Below are positions 17,364 through 26,323 of a stretch of 64,000 nt of DNA, piece by piece. Origin of the DNA: Synechococcales cyanobacterium GL140_1_metabat_312. GTDB lineage: Bacteria; Cyanobacteriota; Cyanobacteriia; Leptolyngbyales; Leptolyngbyaceae. Both the position numbers and the translations under genes were made by a program. The stretch lies in assembly GCA_025351345.1 (NCBI GenBank), contig JANXWB010000071.1, positions 1 through 64,000 of the forward strand. The letters are read 5' to 3'. The notes beneath the pieces are model-generated. The model was given only the letters and a program-made list of their open reading frames with translations, did no database searches and had not been told where the DNA came from. Each line of letters opens with the position of its first letter. The stretch's first letter is position 1.

Positions 17364-18386
17364 TTAGGGACTATATAGAACCTGATCAATCAAACTCTGC
17401 TTAAAAATTGGATGAACCTCACGTGATATTGGAAGTAAAAAGCTTGAGATTTCAATCATTACTTCTTGAATCTGAAAGTTTTGGCTGAGTTTAGATTTAA
17501 GATGTCTTAATAAATGGTCCCGATCGGAACTATCTAAGTCTGATTTGACCTGGATTTTGAGACAGAGAACAGTCGTCTCTTGAGTAAGAGACCAAATCTG
17601 CAACGTCTCTATCTTTTCCACATTCGGAAAGTCTGCAATGAATTGATGAATCTCCTGTAAATTTAATGATTTCGGGGCATATTGCAGGAGAACATCAAGG
17701 CTTTCCTTGATTAGAGGAATCGCGCTCAGAAGTGTTAAACCTGCCACCATGAATCCGATACAGGTATCAATCCAAAAACAGTGCCAGAGATGAATACTAA
17801 TTCCTGCAATCAGCGCACCAATAGAACCGACAAAATCAGAAGCAACATGTAAAACTACTGCTCTCAGACTTAGGTTGTCTCGACCACTTTTGCTGAGTGT
17901 AATCAGGGTAAAGCCGTTGACAAGTAAACCCACGATCGATCCACAAAGCATAGGAATGCTCAAAATATCCTGAGGCATCTGCCAGCGGGAGAGGCTTTCA
18001 TGAATAATCCAAACAGAAATTCCAAGCAGACTTAGACCGTTTAAGAATGCAGCCATAATCTCTAGTCGATGATGACCAAACGTTGCCCGATCGTCAGCAG
18101 GGTTTCGCGTTAAAGTTAATGCCAATAACGTTATTCCCAATGCAAAAACATCCGAGAACAAATGACCAGCATCAGCTTGGAGAGTCAAGCTTCCACTCCA
18201 ATGTCCAACCATCCACTGACTTAAACAGAAAATTGTAACGACTACTAGAGAGGTTCTAACAGCTTGCAATTTTTGATCGGGATTACTGTCAGGATTACTA
18301 TTAATAGAATGCCGTACACCACAAAAACAGGATGGCATCAAGAATGTATTAAAGCTCATCCATGAGTTTTGACTCATAACTGTCAT
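17364..18386 (-). CDS. Cation diffusion facilitator (zinc/cobalt/cadmium exporter family)
   Basis: A 340-residue CDF protein with six predicted membrane segments. TM2 has the metal site ADAGHLFSD (H-x-x-x-D) and TM5 the matching HVASD, the tetrahedral zinc site of ZitB/YiiP-type exporters. A C-terminal cytoplasmic domain (about 250-330) follows. It exports divalent metal in exchange for protons. It heads the run leading to alkaline phosphatase, itself a zinc enzyme. A Fur-like box lies about 180 bp upstream. The exact start among the first few Met codons is uncertain. Confidence 0.9.
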   Translation of the reverse strand: MTVMSQNSWMSFNTFLMPSCFCGVRHSINSNPDSNPDQKLQAVRTSLVVVTIFCLSQWMVGHWSGSLTLQADAGHLFSDVFALGITLLALTLTRNPADDRATFGHHRLEIMAAFLNGLSLLGISVWIIHESLSRWQMPQDILSIPMLCGSIVGLLVNGFTLITLSKSGRDNLSLRAVVLHVASDFVGSIGALIAGISIHLWHCFWIDTCIGFMVAGLTLLSAIPLIKESLDVLLQYAPKSLNLQEIHQFIADFPNVEKIETLQIWSLTQETTVLCLKIQVKSDLDSSDRDHLLRHLKSKLSQNFQIQEVMIEISSFLLPISREVHPIFKQSLIDQVLYSP

Positions 18387-18565
18387 CGCATTACCACAAC
18401 AACTTTAGACTACTAATTATGCTGAGTGAACTAATCCTAAAAATTCAATTCTTAGCCTCTCAAGAATTTTTACAACAGTATCAAACCAAACCTAGAGTTT
18501 GCGTTAAGAGAAGATTAATTATAAGTAAATTAAAAGAGACATAAAGTATTAATTTTTTTAATTAA

Positions 18566-18584
18566 TATAATGATAATCGTTACC
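18566..18584. promoter_or_regulatory. Candidate Fur/Zur-family operator
   Basis: tataatgataatcgttacc matches the classical 19-bp Fur box (GATAATGATAATCATTATC) at 16 of 19 positions. It lies upstream of the CDF metal transporter, which makes control by a Fur-family metal sensor (Fur or Zur) plausible. Orientation and target gene are inferred. Confidence 0.5.
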
Positions 18585-18762
18585 ATAAAGCTAGAAGTAG
18601 GAAGCATGATTTTACGGCTATTTAAATTAGTTATGTGGTAAGCATTCAGTATTGAAAACATTTTAATTTTATGTTTGGTAAATTTATTAAAATGATTTAG
18701 GCGTTTTATTTAGTTTTAAACTACTGTTTTTAGCAATTTATTAACATTGAATTAGTTTATAT

Positions 18763-18785
18763 TTAACATCTTCATGAGATGTTAA
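18763..18785. promoter_or_regulatory. Perfect 9-bp inverted repeat, possible operator
   Basis: ttaacatct and agatgttaa are separated by tcatg. There is no T-tract, so it is not a terminator. It could bind a dimeric regulator; nothing in the sequence identifies which. Confidence 0.3.
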
Positions 18786-19080
18786 GCAGTACGAGTAAAA
18801 GCCGAATTAATTTCTTGTAAAAATGTCGATTAACTATTTCTAGAAACACTTCTAACCCATTTTGCTATTTCTTGTTTAACACGCTAAAGAGAACCGAAAT
18901 GTTGTGAACGGTTCTTCGGTAAACGCTTATCGGAGACAACCGATCGGTTGCAGATTACATTAGTTCAAACATTATCTTAAGAATCTCTAAATTGTACTTT
19001 TCATCTTCTCTTTCATTGATTGGCCCAACGTTCATAGCAATGTTCACTGAAGCATTCACCAGAAGAGAGCCTTATTTACT

Positions 19081-19254
19081 ATGACAACTTTAAAATAATT
19101 TACATCATTACCCGCTGACACATTCGCAGAAGGCTCCGCCTCTGGAAGCGTCGTTCATGCCGATGACACGTCGTTTTGGTTCATGCCTGACAATGGCTTT
19201 GAATCATTCAACAAAAAAGCGATCGTAGAATTCTACGATCGCCTTTGCTTTTAA
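19081..19254 (+). pseudogene. Remnant of a phytase/esterase-like exported phosphatase
   Basis: From ATG 19081 the frame reads MTTLK, an in-frame TAA (19096-19098), then FTSLPADTFAEG and VVHADDTSFWFMPDNGF before running into the terminator. From memory, LPADTFAEGP and D-x-S-F-W-F-x-x-D-N-G-F-G are the opening signatures of large cyanobacterial proteins with the esterase-like-activity-of-phytase domain. In those the two motifs are tens of residues further apart. So this is an internally deleted, truncated relic. Its neighbour is the alkaline phosphatase cluster. Confidence 0.5.
19213..19253. terminator. HIP1-containing bidirectional terminator after glnN
   Basis: A perfect 24-bp palindrome (12-bp arms starting gcgatcgtagaa, 19219-19242) is flanked by an A-run on the left and T-rich sequence on the right. 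The arm contains the HIP1 core gcgatcg. It lies 33 bp beyond the glnN stop codon, with the run of T in the minus-strand transcript. Confidence 0.8.
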
Positions 19255-19275
19255 TTTACTTAGATAACCGTCATC

Positions 19276-21450
19276 TTATTTAATGAACAGCATTTCTTGA
19301 TACTTAGGCAACGGCCACAGGTCATCTGCCACTTCATATTCAAGACTATCACCACATTCACGGACGGCATCCATCAAGGGACGAATGACCTTCGCCGAAT
19401 GCTGCATGTGAATCTCGGTGCTATCAAAGTCATCTTTCGCTGCCGCCGATTCAAGTTCGCCGATTTTATCCGTCATCTTCTTAGTCCAAGATGCGACATT
19501 CTCAGCGGTGTCTTTATCCAAGCTTAGTCCGATAGATTTAGCCGCCGCGATCGAATTCGACAACTCAGCCAAATACCGAACAGCAGCAGGATAAATCGAG
19601 GTCTTCGCCATACTGATAACGAGATTTGCTTCCATCTCGATTACCTTGATGTACTGTTCCGAATACACCTCAAAACGGCTTTCAAGTTCGGCTGGAGACA
19701 GCACGCCATTTTTCTCAAACAACTCAACAACCGTTTTGTCCTTTAAGTATGGAAGAGCATCGGCTGTCGTAGGCAAGTTGAGCAACCCGCGAGACTCAAC
19801 CGCTTCTTTGTGCCATTCTTCCGAATAACCATTTCCGCCAAAAATGACCGCGCTATGCTTATCCATAACGGTTTTCAGAACCGCAATACAAGCTTTTTCT
19901 AGATCGGTTTCCTGAGTCATTTCTGCCGTCAATGCATCAGACATCCAGTTCAAGGAATCCGCCAAAATTGTATTCAGCGCAACCAATGGACCCGAAACCG
20001 ACTGGCTCGAACCGACTGCTCGGAATTCAAAACGATTTCCAGTAAACGCAAACGGAGAGGTCCGGTTACGATCGCCCGCATCCTTATCAAAGTCAGGCAA
20101 TGTCTCCACGCCCAGCTTCATCAAACCGCCGTCAGGCACGCCCGTTAGGTTTCCAGCCTTGATCTGGTTGAATACCGCTTCAATTTGGGATCCCAAATAC
20201 ATTGAGATAATTGCTGGAGGTGCTTCGTTGGCACCCAGACGATGATCATTACTTGCCGTTGCAATAACAGCCCGCATCAACGGCCCAAATTTATGCACCC
20301 CGCGAATCACTGCACCACAAAACATCAAGAACTGAATATTTTCATGGGGACTGTTACCCGGATCCAACAAGTTGCCCTGAGTGGAGTTTCCGACCGACCA
20401 GTTAACATGTTTACCGGATCCATTGATACCCGCGAAAGGCTTTTCATGGAGCAAACAGATAAAACCATGCTTCTTGGCAACGAGACGCAGCAAGGTCATG
20501 ATCATTTGCTGGTGATCACTCGCGACGTTAGCCGCTTCATAGACCGGGGCAATCTCAAACTGGCCCGGAGCCACTTCGTTGTGACGAGTTTTAGCCGGGA
20601 TTCCGAGACGATAGAGGCGCTCCTCAACATCCTGCATAAAGACTTGAACCCGCTCTGGAATTGCACCAAAGTAGTGATCTTCAAACTGCTGTCCCTTCGC
20701 CGACGATAGACCAAACAACGTCCGACCCGTCATTAACAAATCAGGCCGCGCATGGGCAAAGTGAGAATCAACTAAGAAATATTCTTGCTCAGCACCACAA
20801 CTGGAATTCAACGGCGCAACATCACTGTTACCCAATAACTTCAAGAGCCGCATGGCTGCCTTGCTCATAGCCGCGTTCGATCGAAGCAGGGGAGTTTTTT
20901 TATCCAGCGCCTCGCCCGTCCAAGACACAAACACCGTCGGAATACATAGCGTCACGCCATTGTCTGTCTCCATGACATAGGCTGGACTGGTCACATCCCA
21001 AGCTGTGTAGCCGCGAGCTTCAAACGTATTTCTAATGCCACCATTTGGGAACGAAGACCCATCAGGTTCGCCTTGAACCAGTAACTTACCCGTAAATTCA
21101 GTAATGACGGATCCGTCGCCCTGAGGAGAAATAAAGCCATCATGCTTTTCAGCCGTGATGTTAGTCATGGGGTAGAAGACGTGGGCGTAGTAAAGCGCAC
21201 CCTTAGAAATCGCCCAATCCTTCATGGCTGCTGCCACAACACCCGACACTGAGATATCTAACTTCGTACCTTCCTTAATCGTCTTCTTCAGAGACTTAAA
21301 GACATCTTTTGGGAGGCAAGCCTGCATTTTACTCAGGGTGAATACATCCACAGACCACAGCTCTTCGAGGCGACTAGGTAGCTTGGGGGGTAGCTTTTCC
21401 CGGCTCGTAATTTGATCAATAGCATGGGAGCGCAGTGCATTTCCACTCAT
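19276..21450 (-). CDS. glnN: Type III glutamine synthetase
   Basis: A 724-residue GSIII, the length of GlnN, well above the ~470 of GlnA. Visible motifs are [12 protein letters not shown] (metal/glutamate binding), [26 protein letters not shown] (ATP/ammonia region) and [23 protein letters not shown]. It makes glutamine from glutamate and ammonia with ATP. In cyanobacteria GlnN typically supports nitrogen starvation and recovery. The upstream NtcA-type promoter fits this. It is divergent from apcF. Confidence 0.97.
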   Translation of the reverse strand: MSGNALRSHAIDQITSREKLPPKLPSRLEELWSVDVFTLSKMQACLPKDVFKSLKKTIKEGTKLDISVSGVVAAAMKDWAISKGALYYAHVFYPMTNITAEKHDGFISPQGDGSVITEFTGKLLVQGEPDGSSFPNGGIRNTFEARGYTAWDVTSPAYVMETDNGVTLCIPTVFVSWTGEALDKKTPLLRSNAAMSKAAMRLLKLLGNSDVAPLNSSCGAEQEYFLVDSHFAHARPDLLMTGRTLFGLSSAKGQQFEDHYFGAIPERVQVFMQDVEERLYRLGIPAKTRHNEVAPGQFEIAPVYEAANVASDHQQMIMTLLRLVAKKHGFICLLHEKPFAGINGSGKHVNWSVGNSTQGNLLDPGNSPHENIQFLMFCGAVIRGVHKFGPLMRAVIATASNDHRLGANEAPPAIISMYLGSQIEAVFNQIKAGNLTGVPDGGLMKLGVETLPDFDKDAGDRNRTSPFAFTGNRFEFRAVGSSQSVSGPLVALNTILADSLNWMSDALTAEMTQETDLEKACIAVLKTVMDKHSAVIFGGNGYSEEWHKEAVESRGLLNLPTTADALPYLKDKTVVELFEKNGVLSPAELESRFEVYSEQYIKVIEMEANLVISMAKTSIYPAAVRYLAELSNSIAAAKSIGLSLDKDTAENVASWTKKMTDKIGELESAAAKDDFDSTEIHMQHSAKVIRPLMDAVRECGDSLEYEVADDLWPLPKYQEMLFIK

Positions 21451-21628
21451 AATGTCGTTATTCCTCTAAAGATCAAATCAAGTAAATTTTAAGCATGAAT
21501 TTCAGATGCAGTCTGACATATCCATAAGATAGTCCCTCAAGCCTTGGCAAAACTTCACCAGATGAAGCTTGAAGCATTACCTCCACTGCACATTTCAATC
21601 CATCAAACTAAGTCACATACCTTAGGTC

Positions 21629-21670
21629 AGCATATTGGCCTCCAGAGTGGAGTTTTGTATCATGTAATAC
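21629..21670 (-). promoter_or_regulatory. NtcA-activated promoter of glnN
   Basis: On the minus strand GTATTACATGATAC is a perfect GTA-N8-TAC NtcA site (21670-21657). It is followed after exactly 22 bp by TATGCT (21634-21629), a TA-N3-T -10 box. This is the canonical class II NtcA promoter layout with NtcA replacing the -35 element. Transcription would start near 21622, leaving a leader of about 170 nt before glnN. In the other direction no -10 is found at that spacing, so apcF is not the target. Confidence 0.85.
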
Positions 21671-21919
21671 AGATTTACACTTTCAGCAAAATTCTACTCA
21701 TCAGGGGAGAATTGTAAAGTTTGACAACCACTTTCTCACTTATCCGTGGCTTGAGAGTTTTGGTGAAAACCTGCGTGGTAGAGTGGCATTTAAGTTCTTT
21801 AATTTAAAGTCTTTAACTTCAAGTCTTTAGCTATCAGTTGGGAAAGCAACGAGTTTGCTGTGGGAACCTGGTTCTATCCCTATATATTTGTCAACATTTG
21901 CTTTAAGGAAAAAATCGCA

Positions 21920-22429
21920 ATGCGGGACGCAGTCACTAGCCTAATTAAAAATTACGATACTACCGGACGCTATCTCGATCGCGATGCGATGGATGATTTG
22001 AAGTCCTACTTCCGTACTGGAATGGTTCGTCTCCAGGCCGCAGGCGTGATCAATGGGAACGCCGCTGCCATTGTTAAGCAGTCCGCATTGCGCCTGTATG
22101 AAGAAGTTCCAGAACTGATTCGTCCCGGTGGAAATTCCTACACAACGCGTCGTTATGCCGCTTGTCTGCGGGATTTGGATTATTACCTGCGCTATGCTAG
22201 CTATGCGCTAGTCGCAGCAGATTCAGATGTTCTTGATGAGCGCGTCCTTGAAGGGCTACGAGAAACCTACAATTCTCTGGAAGTTCCAGTTGGACCAACG
22301 GTCATGGGCATTCAGATCATGAAAGAGATTGTTCGTGAGAAGGTCGCTGACGCAGGTATTCCGGTAGGGAATTTAACAGACGAGCCATTCGACTACATGT
22401 GCCGATCGCTCAGTGAACGAGACATCTAG
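21920..22429 (+). CDS. apcF: Allophycocyanin beta-18 subunit
   Basis: A 169-residue phycobiliprotein beta subunit. The start is ATG 21920, giving the standard MRDAVTSLIKNYD N-terminus, with AAGGA 10 bp upstream; an earlier in-frame ATG (21860) adds a non-family extension. The chromophore Cys is in RYAACLRDLDYYLRYASYAL (Cys82), and GGNSYTTRRY precedes it. DERVLEGLRETYNSL and VGPTVMGIQIMKE match ApcF. It is a minor component of the phycobilisome core next to the terminal emitter. It is monocistronic, followed by a strong terminator. Confidence 0.94.
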   Translation: MRDAVTSLIKNYDTTGRYLDRDAMDDLKSYFRTGMVRLQAAGVINGNAAAIVKQSALRLYEEVPELIRPGGNSYTTRRYAACLRDLDYYLRYASYALVAADSDVLDERVLEGLRETYNSLEVPVGPTVMGIQIMKEIVREKVADAGIPVGNLTDEPFDYMCRSLSERDI

Positions 22430-22481
22430 AACAACTGCTCAAAATAAATTGCTCACAGACAAATTGTGGGCTAACAACAGA

Positions 22482-22524
22482 AATCCCTCCGGAACTAAGA
22501 ATTTGTTAGTTCTAGAGGGATTTT
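22482..22524 (+). terminator. Intrinsic terminator of apcF
   Basis: A long stem (aatccctc...ggaactaa paired with ttagttct...gagggatt) with a short loop, followed by TTTT. It lies about 50 bp after the apcF stop codon. Confidence 0.85.
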
Positions 22525-22598
22525 CATTTATGGTCCGTAGTTTTTTCGCGGGCAGATTTTCGAGTAATACTTTTCTTAGAAGTTGGCTTATTAGTCAA

Positions 22599-23159
22599 TC
22601 AACCCCTTCGTTCAACGGACCGAGCTTCCGGTTCAAAAACCCATACCGAATAACCATAAGCACTGACGGTGATGACGGTGCTGTTTCCTCTGCGCTCTAG
22701 TTTTTGCGCAAGTTCAATCGCTTGCGCTTCATCTCGTACAATCCGCAGCAGACTGTGAAACTGTTCGTTGTAAGCAATGCCCGTCAGCGGTTTGTCTAGG
22801 TCTGGGACTAGGAGTTGGCAAGGTCGATAATCTAGATCGGATTTCAAAATGCGAATCGATCGAGACGGTGTGGTTGACACGATAGATTTATGCCGAGATT
22901 TAGGTTTGGCCAGAGCCTCATAGACCCAAATACAAAACCCTTTGGGAATGGTCGTCACCACTGCCCGACTCCCCCGACTTACCAAGCGATCGACGAGTTG
23001 ATTCGTCCGGTCTAGGGTCGGGACCACTTTGAGAAAACTGTAATAATCCCCTCTGAAACTTATGCCTGCGATCGGTGTGGCTTCATCTGGAAGGCTCAGA
23101 TGACAGCGCTCGTACTCCGTGAGTTGAGTCAAGATAATGCGATCGGTCATGGTGGGCAT
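22599..23159 (-). CDS. Protein of unknown function built from two copies of one ~75-residue domain
   Basis: A 186-residue soluble protein. The first half (about 20-83) and second half (about 113-177) are an internal duplication. Compare LSLPDEATPIAGISF / LLVPDLDKPLTGIAY, YYSFLKVV / FHSLLRIV, LVDRLVSRGSRAVVTT / LAQKLERRGNSTVITV and GFCIWVYE / GYSVWVFE. I do not recognise the family. No signal peptide or membrane segment. The start may be the second Met (23150, MTDRI). Confidence 0.75.
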   Translation of the reverse strand: MPTMTDRIILTQLTEYERCHLSLPDEATPIAGISFRGDYYSFLKVVPTLDRTNQLVDRLVSRGSRAVVTTIPKGFCIWVYEALAKPKSRHKSIVSTTPSRSIRILKSDLDYRPCQLLVPDLDKPLTGIAYNEQFHSLLRIVRDEAQAIELAQKLERRGNSTVITVSAYGYSVWVFEPEARSVERRG

Positions 23160-23296
23160 GGTAGGGATGGGATGAGGATGCAGCGACTATAAACATTAAT
23201 ACTACAAACATTAATATTTGTAGAGAACTAACTTAGTTTTATTGTCTAAACAGCTACCGGATTAATATACCGTGGAATCAACGATCGCTTTAACCG

Positions 23297-24523
23297 TTAA
23301 CGGGAGTGATTTGCGTGAAATTCCTGTTGGTAAAGGCGGACCTGATGAGCGTACTGCCTTGCATAGTCCAAAAGATCAGCTTGCCAAGATAAATCAGTTC
23401 CAAAGGCAATCAGGTCGTCCGCGATCGCACTGCGCTGTCGTCCGGCACTACGAAGATGTCCCCATGCCACAATACTTGCAAGGGTTTCGATTAGTGACTT
23501 TAGCTGTTTTGGCGATCGGGGCATAGTGTTCAAATCTAGTTTATCTGCTGTGGGCTGAAGTTCGCGTAATACATAGCTGTGATTAGGATCGGTTAGGACG
23601 TTGAGCATGGCGGGTGGTGATTCTTGAATGCGCGACTGGATTTCGACAATTCGATGCGCCTCGTTTGTCCACAGTGGCTGAAGTGTTCGTAAATAGGGTT
23701 GAAGACAGGACGATCGGGCCGCTTTAAGATCTAATAGATAAGAGCCATTCGGATAGCCTTTTCCTTCGATTAAAATCAAATATCTTTCCAGACCTAAGCT
23801 GCCTGTTCCCGCAATGCGTTGAGCGATGTCCAGCACTTTAAAAAAATCAGGATTAAGCTGACGATTTCCCCAGTCACTGACTAACTCATGGATCCGATGG
23901 AGATCGTCCGGGGCTACGTTCAGAATTTTGTTGGGGATTCGTTTCAGGGCGCGGAGTTTGCGAGCGAGACGATTTTTAATGAAGGATTTTCGACAGCGAT
24001 GCTTCAGACTTTGTAACAGGTCTTTCACCATGCCTTGGGCCGTTTCCCGACGAATAGTGCAAGCTTTACCCGTAACCAATGTCTGAGTATAAGTATGAAT
24101 AAAAAATTGACTTAACTGAATACTTTCAGATTCATTCAAACCTAAATCGGCGACCAACAAACTCACCAAAAAACGCGCTAAATCCCAGCTACAAGGAGCG
24201 AGCACTGATTCATCAAAGTCATTTATATCAAAATAAACTAGTTTCCGATCGGTCTTTTGTAAGCCCAGATTATCATTTCCCTTAAAACTCCCAAAGTTCT
24301 GAAGATGAAGATCTCCGCAGATCCAAACCGGAGGAGCCGATTGAAAAATTCCCGTTTGTGGTAAGTCTTCATAGAACAAATGGCATGTTCCACGGAAAAA
24401 GGAAAATGGATTTGCGGCCATTGCTGAGTATTTCAATTGAATTCGATCGGGGTTGCGATCGTCGAAGACCGACCATTGGCCATCAGTATTAAAAAGCGAA
24501 ATCCGATCCATCACAGAAGTCAT
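23297..24523 (-). CDS. DUF2252 family protein (kinase-like fold)
   Basis: About 408 residues with DUF2252 hallmarks: KYSAMAANPFSFFRGTCHLFY near the N-terminus, CGDLHLQNFGSF (catalytic-loop-like motif), YFDINDFDESVLAPCSWDLAR (DFD metal motif) and a C-terminal RSAGRQRSAIADDL. The fold resembles aminoglycoside-phosphotransferase-type kinases; the substrate is unknown. ATG 24523 is preferred over a TTG two codons earlier. It is divergent from ffh. Confidence 0.9.
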   Translation of the reverse strand: MTSVMDRISLFNTDGQWSVFDDRNPDRIQLKYSAMAANPFSFFRGTCHLFYEDLPQTGIFQSAPPVWICGDLHLQNFGSFKGNDNLGLQKTDRKLVYFDINDFDESVLAPCSWDLARFLVSLLVADLGLNESESIQLSQFFIHTYTQTLVTGKACTIRRETAQGMVKDLLQSLKHRCRKSFIKNRLARKLRALKRIPNKILNVAPDDLHRIHELVSDWGNRQLNPDFFKVLDIAQRIAGTGSLGLERYLILIEGKGYPNGSYLLDLKAARSSCLQPYLRTLQPLWTNEAHRIVEIQSRIQESPPAMLNVLTDPNHSYVLRELQPTADKLDLNTMPRSPKQLKSLIETLASIVAWGHLRSAGRQRSAIADDLIAFGTDLSWQADLLDYARQYAHQVRLYQQEFHANHSR

Positions 24524-24724
24524 AAACAATGCTCATTTAAGGAGATCTTGAGTCCAGGCCCGACTTGTCTTAGATTTTCATCCTAAGTGTTCCCAAGGTA
24601 TTTAGAAGGTATTACTAGGTTAGACCCAAAACTTCAGCGAGGTTGCAACTGGATGCCCTTGAAACAGTCTGGGGCGCTGGTGTATTGTGAGGAACTACGT
24701 CTTTAATTTTGTATCACAAGTCTT

Positions 24725-26206
24725 ATGTTTGACGCACTAGCCGATCGCTTAGAAGAAGCCTGGAAAAAAATGCGCGGGCAGGACAGAATTAGCGAATCTA
24801 ACATCAAGGATGCGCTGCGCGAAGTCCGTCGGGCATTGCTAGAAGCGGACGTAAATCTGCAAGTGATTAAAGACTTCATCGCGGAAGTCGAACAAAAAGC
24901 CCTGGGAGCCGAGGTGATTGCGGGAGTACGGCCCGACGAACAATTTATTGAAATTGTCTACAATGAATTGCTCGAAGTCATGGGCGAGGCAAATGTTCCT
25001 TTGGCCCGTGCTGATAATAGCCCCACGGTAATCCTGATGGCTGGACTCCAAGGAACCGGGAAAACTACCGCCACCGCTAAACTCGCGCTGTATTTGCGTA
25101 AAGAGAATCGTTCTTGCCTCATGGTCGCCACCGATATCTATCGGCCAGCGGCGATCGATCAACTCAAGGCCCTGGGCAAACAGATTAATATTCCGGTCTT
25201 CGAGCTGGGCATTGGCGCAGACCCGGTGGAGATTGCCCGTCAAGGCGTTGAAAAAGCCAAGGCTGACGGCATTGACACGGTGATTATTGATACCGCTGGA
25301 CGCTTACAAATTGACGAAAACTTAATGGGCGAACTCGTCCGTATCAAAGACATCGTTAAGCCCCATGAAGTGCTGTTGGTGATTGATGCGATGACGGGGC
25401 AAGAGGCTGCCAGTCTCACTAAGTCGTTTCATGAGCAAATCGGGATTACGGGTGCAGTCCTGACCAAAATGGACGGAGATACCCGAGGGGGCGCGGCGCT
25501 GTCGGTCCGGCGAATTTCGGGGCAGGCGATTAAGTTTATTGGGGTTGGGGAAAAAGTTGAGGCATTGCAGCCGTTTTATCCCGATCGGATGGCCTCCCGA
25601 ATTCTGGGCATGGGTGACGTGCTGACGTTAGTTGAAAAAGCACGGGACGAGATTACCCTCGAAGAAGCGGAACAACTGAAGGACAAAATTCTTGAAGCCC
25701 GTTTTGATTTTTCTGACTTTCTCAAGCAAACCCGTATGTTGAAAAACATGGGTTCCCTGGGCGGGATGATGAAGCTAATTCCCGGTATGGGCAAAATGAT
25801 CAATGACGATCAGCTCAAGGAAGGCGAACGTCAACTAAAACGATCGGAAGCGATGATCGGGTCAATGACCTTAGAGGAACGCAAAGATCCAGACCTATTA
25901 TCCACGTCTCCTAGCCGTCGCAAACGGATTGCCAAAGGATCCGGCCACAGCGAAAAGGATGTCACCGATTTGGTCACCAATTTCCAACGAATGCGGACCT
26001 TTATGCAACAAATGGGCAGCGGAAAAATGGGCTTCCCTGGTATGGGCGGCGGCGGGTTTCCTGGGATGGGAATGCCGGGAATGACAGGTGGGATGCCAGG
26101 AATGCAGAATCCAATGCAACAACAGCCTGGACCTGGAATGCGGGGATACCAACCGCCGAAAAAGTCTAAAAAAGACAAGAAAAAAAAAGGATTTGGGACG
26201 CTGTAA
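24725..26206 (+). CDS. ffh: Signal recognition particle protein, SRP54 homologue
   Basis: A 493-residue Ffh. The N domain is at about 1-90. The G domain has G1 GLQGTGKTTATAKLA (about 105-119), DTAGR, and TKMDGDTRGGAAL. The C-terminal M domain has Met-rich helices (MLKNMGSLGGMMKLIPGMGKM), ending in a long Gly/Met/Pro tail and a Lys-rich end. It binds signal sequences and 4.5S RNA to target membrane proteins through FtsY. No ffs RNA gene was recognised nearby. Confidence 0.97.
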   Translation: MFDALADRLEEAWKKMRGQDRISESNIKDALREVRRALLEADVNLQVIKDFIAEVEQKALGAEVIAGVRPDEQFIEIVYNELLEVMGEANVPLARADNSPTVILMAGLQGTGKTTATAKLALYLRKENRSCLMVATDIYRPAAIDQLKALGKQINIPVFELGIGADPVEIARQGVEKAKADGIDTVIIDTAGRLQIDENLMGELVRIKDIVKPHEVLLVIDAMTGQEAASLTKSFHEQIGITGAVLTKMDGDTRGGAALSVRRISGQAIKFIGVGEKVEALQPFYPDRMASRILGMGDVLTLVEKARDEITLEEAEQLKDKILEARFDFSDFLKQTRMLKNMGSLGGMMKLIPGMGKMINDDQLKEGERQLKRSEAMIGSMTLEERKDPDLLSTSPSRRKRIAKGSGHSEKDVTDLVTNFQRMRTFMQQMGSGKMGFPGMGGGGFPGMGMPGMTGGMPGMQNPMQQQPGPGMRGYQPPKKSKKDKKKKGFGTL

Positions 26207-26245
26207 AATTTAAAGCCAGTTAACCCACAGCAACTCACTTTTAAC

Positions 26246-26283
26246 AAAAAAGCGATCGTCCTTAATAGAACGATCGCTTTTTA
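26246..26283. terminator. HIP1-containing bidirectional terminator between ffh and crtR
   Basis: The stem aaaaaagcgatcgt / acgatcgcttttt has a 10-nt loop, with T-runs in both directions. It sits between convergent genes and again uses the HIP1 core as its stem. Confidence 0.88.
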
Positions 26284-26323
26284 TTTGAGAATTTATTTAA
26301 ATTTATTCAATTGTATTGATGCG

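Larger units (their letters stand above)
18387..19080. other. Long AT-rich intergenic region
   Basis: About 690 bp with no convincing gene, very AT-rich between about 18480 and 18800. It holds a Fur-like box (18566-18584), a 9-bp-stem palindrome (18763-18785) and weak inverted repeats near 18890-18960, including caaccgatcggttg. A 12-codon frame starting ATG 18606 with aggaagc before it is too short to call. Confidence 0.6.

Noticed and set aside
18480-18560. Possible PHO box upstream of the CDF gene (TTAA-containing repeats)
   Set aside because: Only scattered TTAA sequences; no set of CTTAACC-like direct repeats with 3-bp spacing.
18606-18641. 12-codon frame with aggaagc before its ATG, next to the Fur-like box
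   Set aside because: Too short and without a neighbour or conservation evidence; could be a chance frame in AT-rich DNA.
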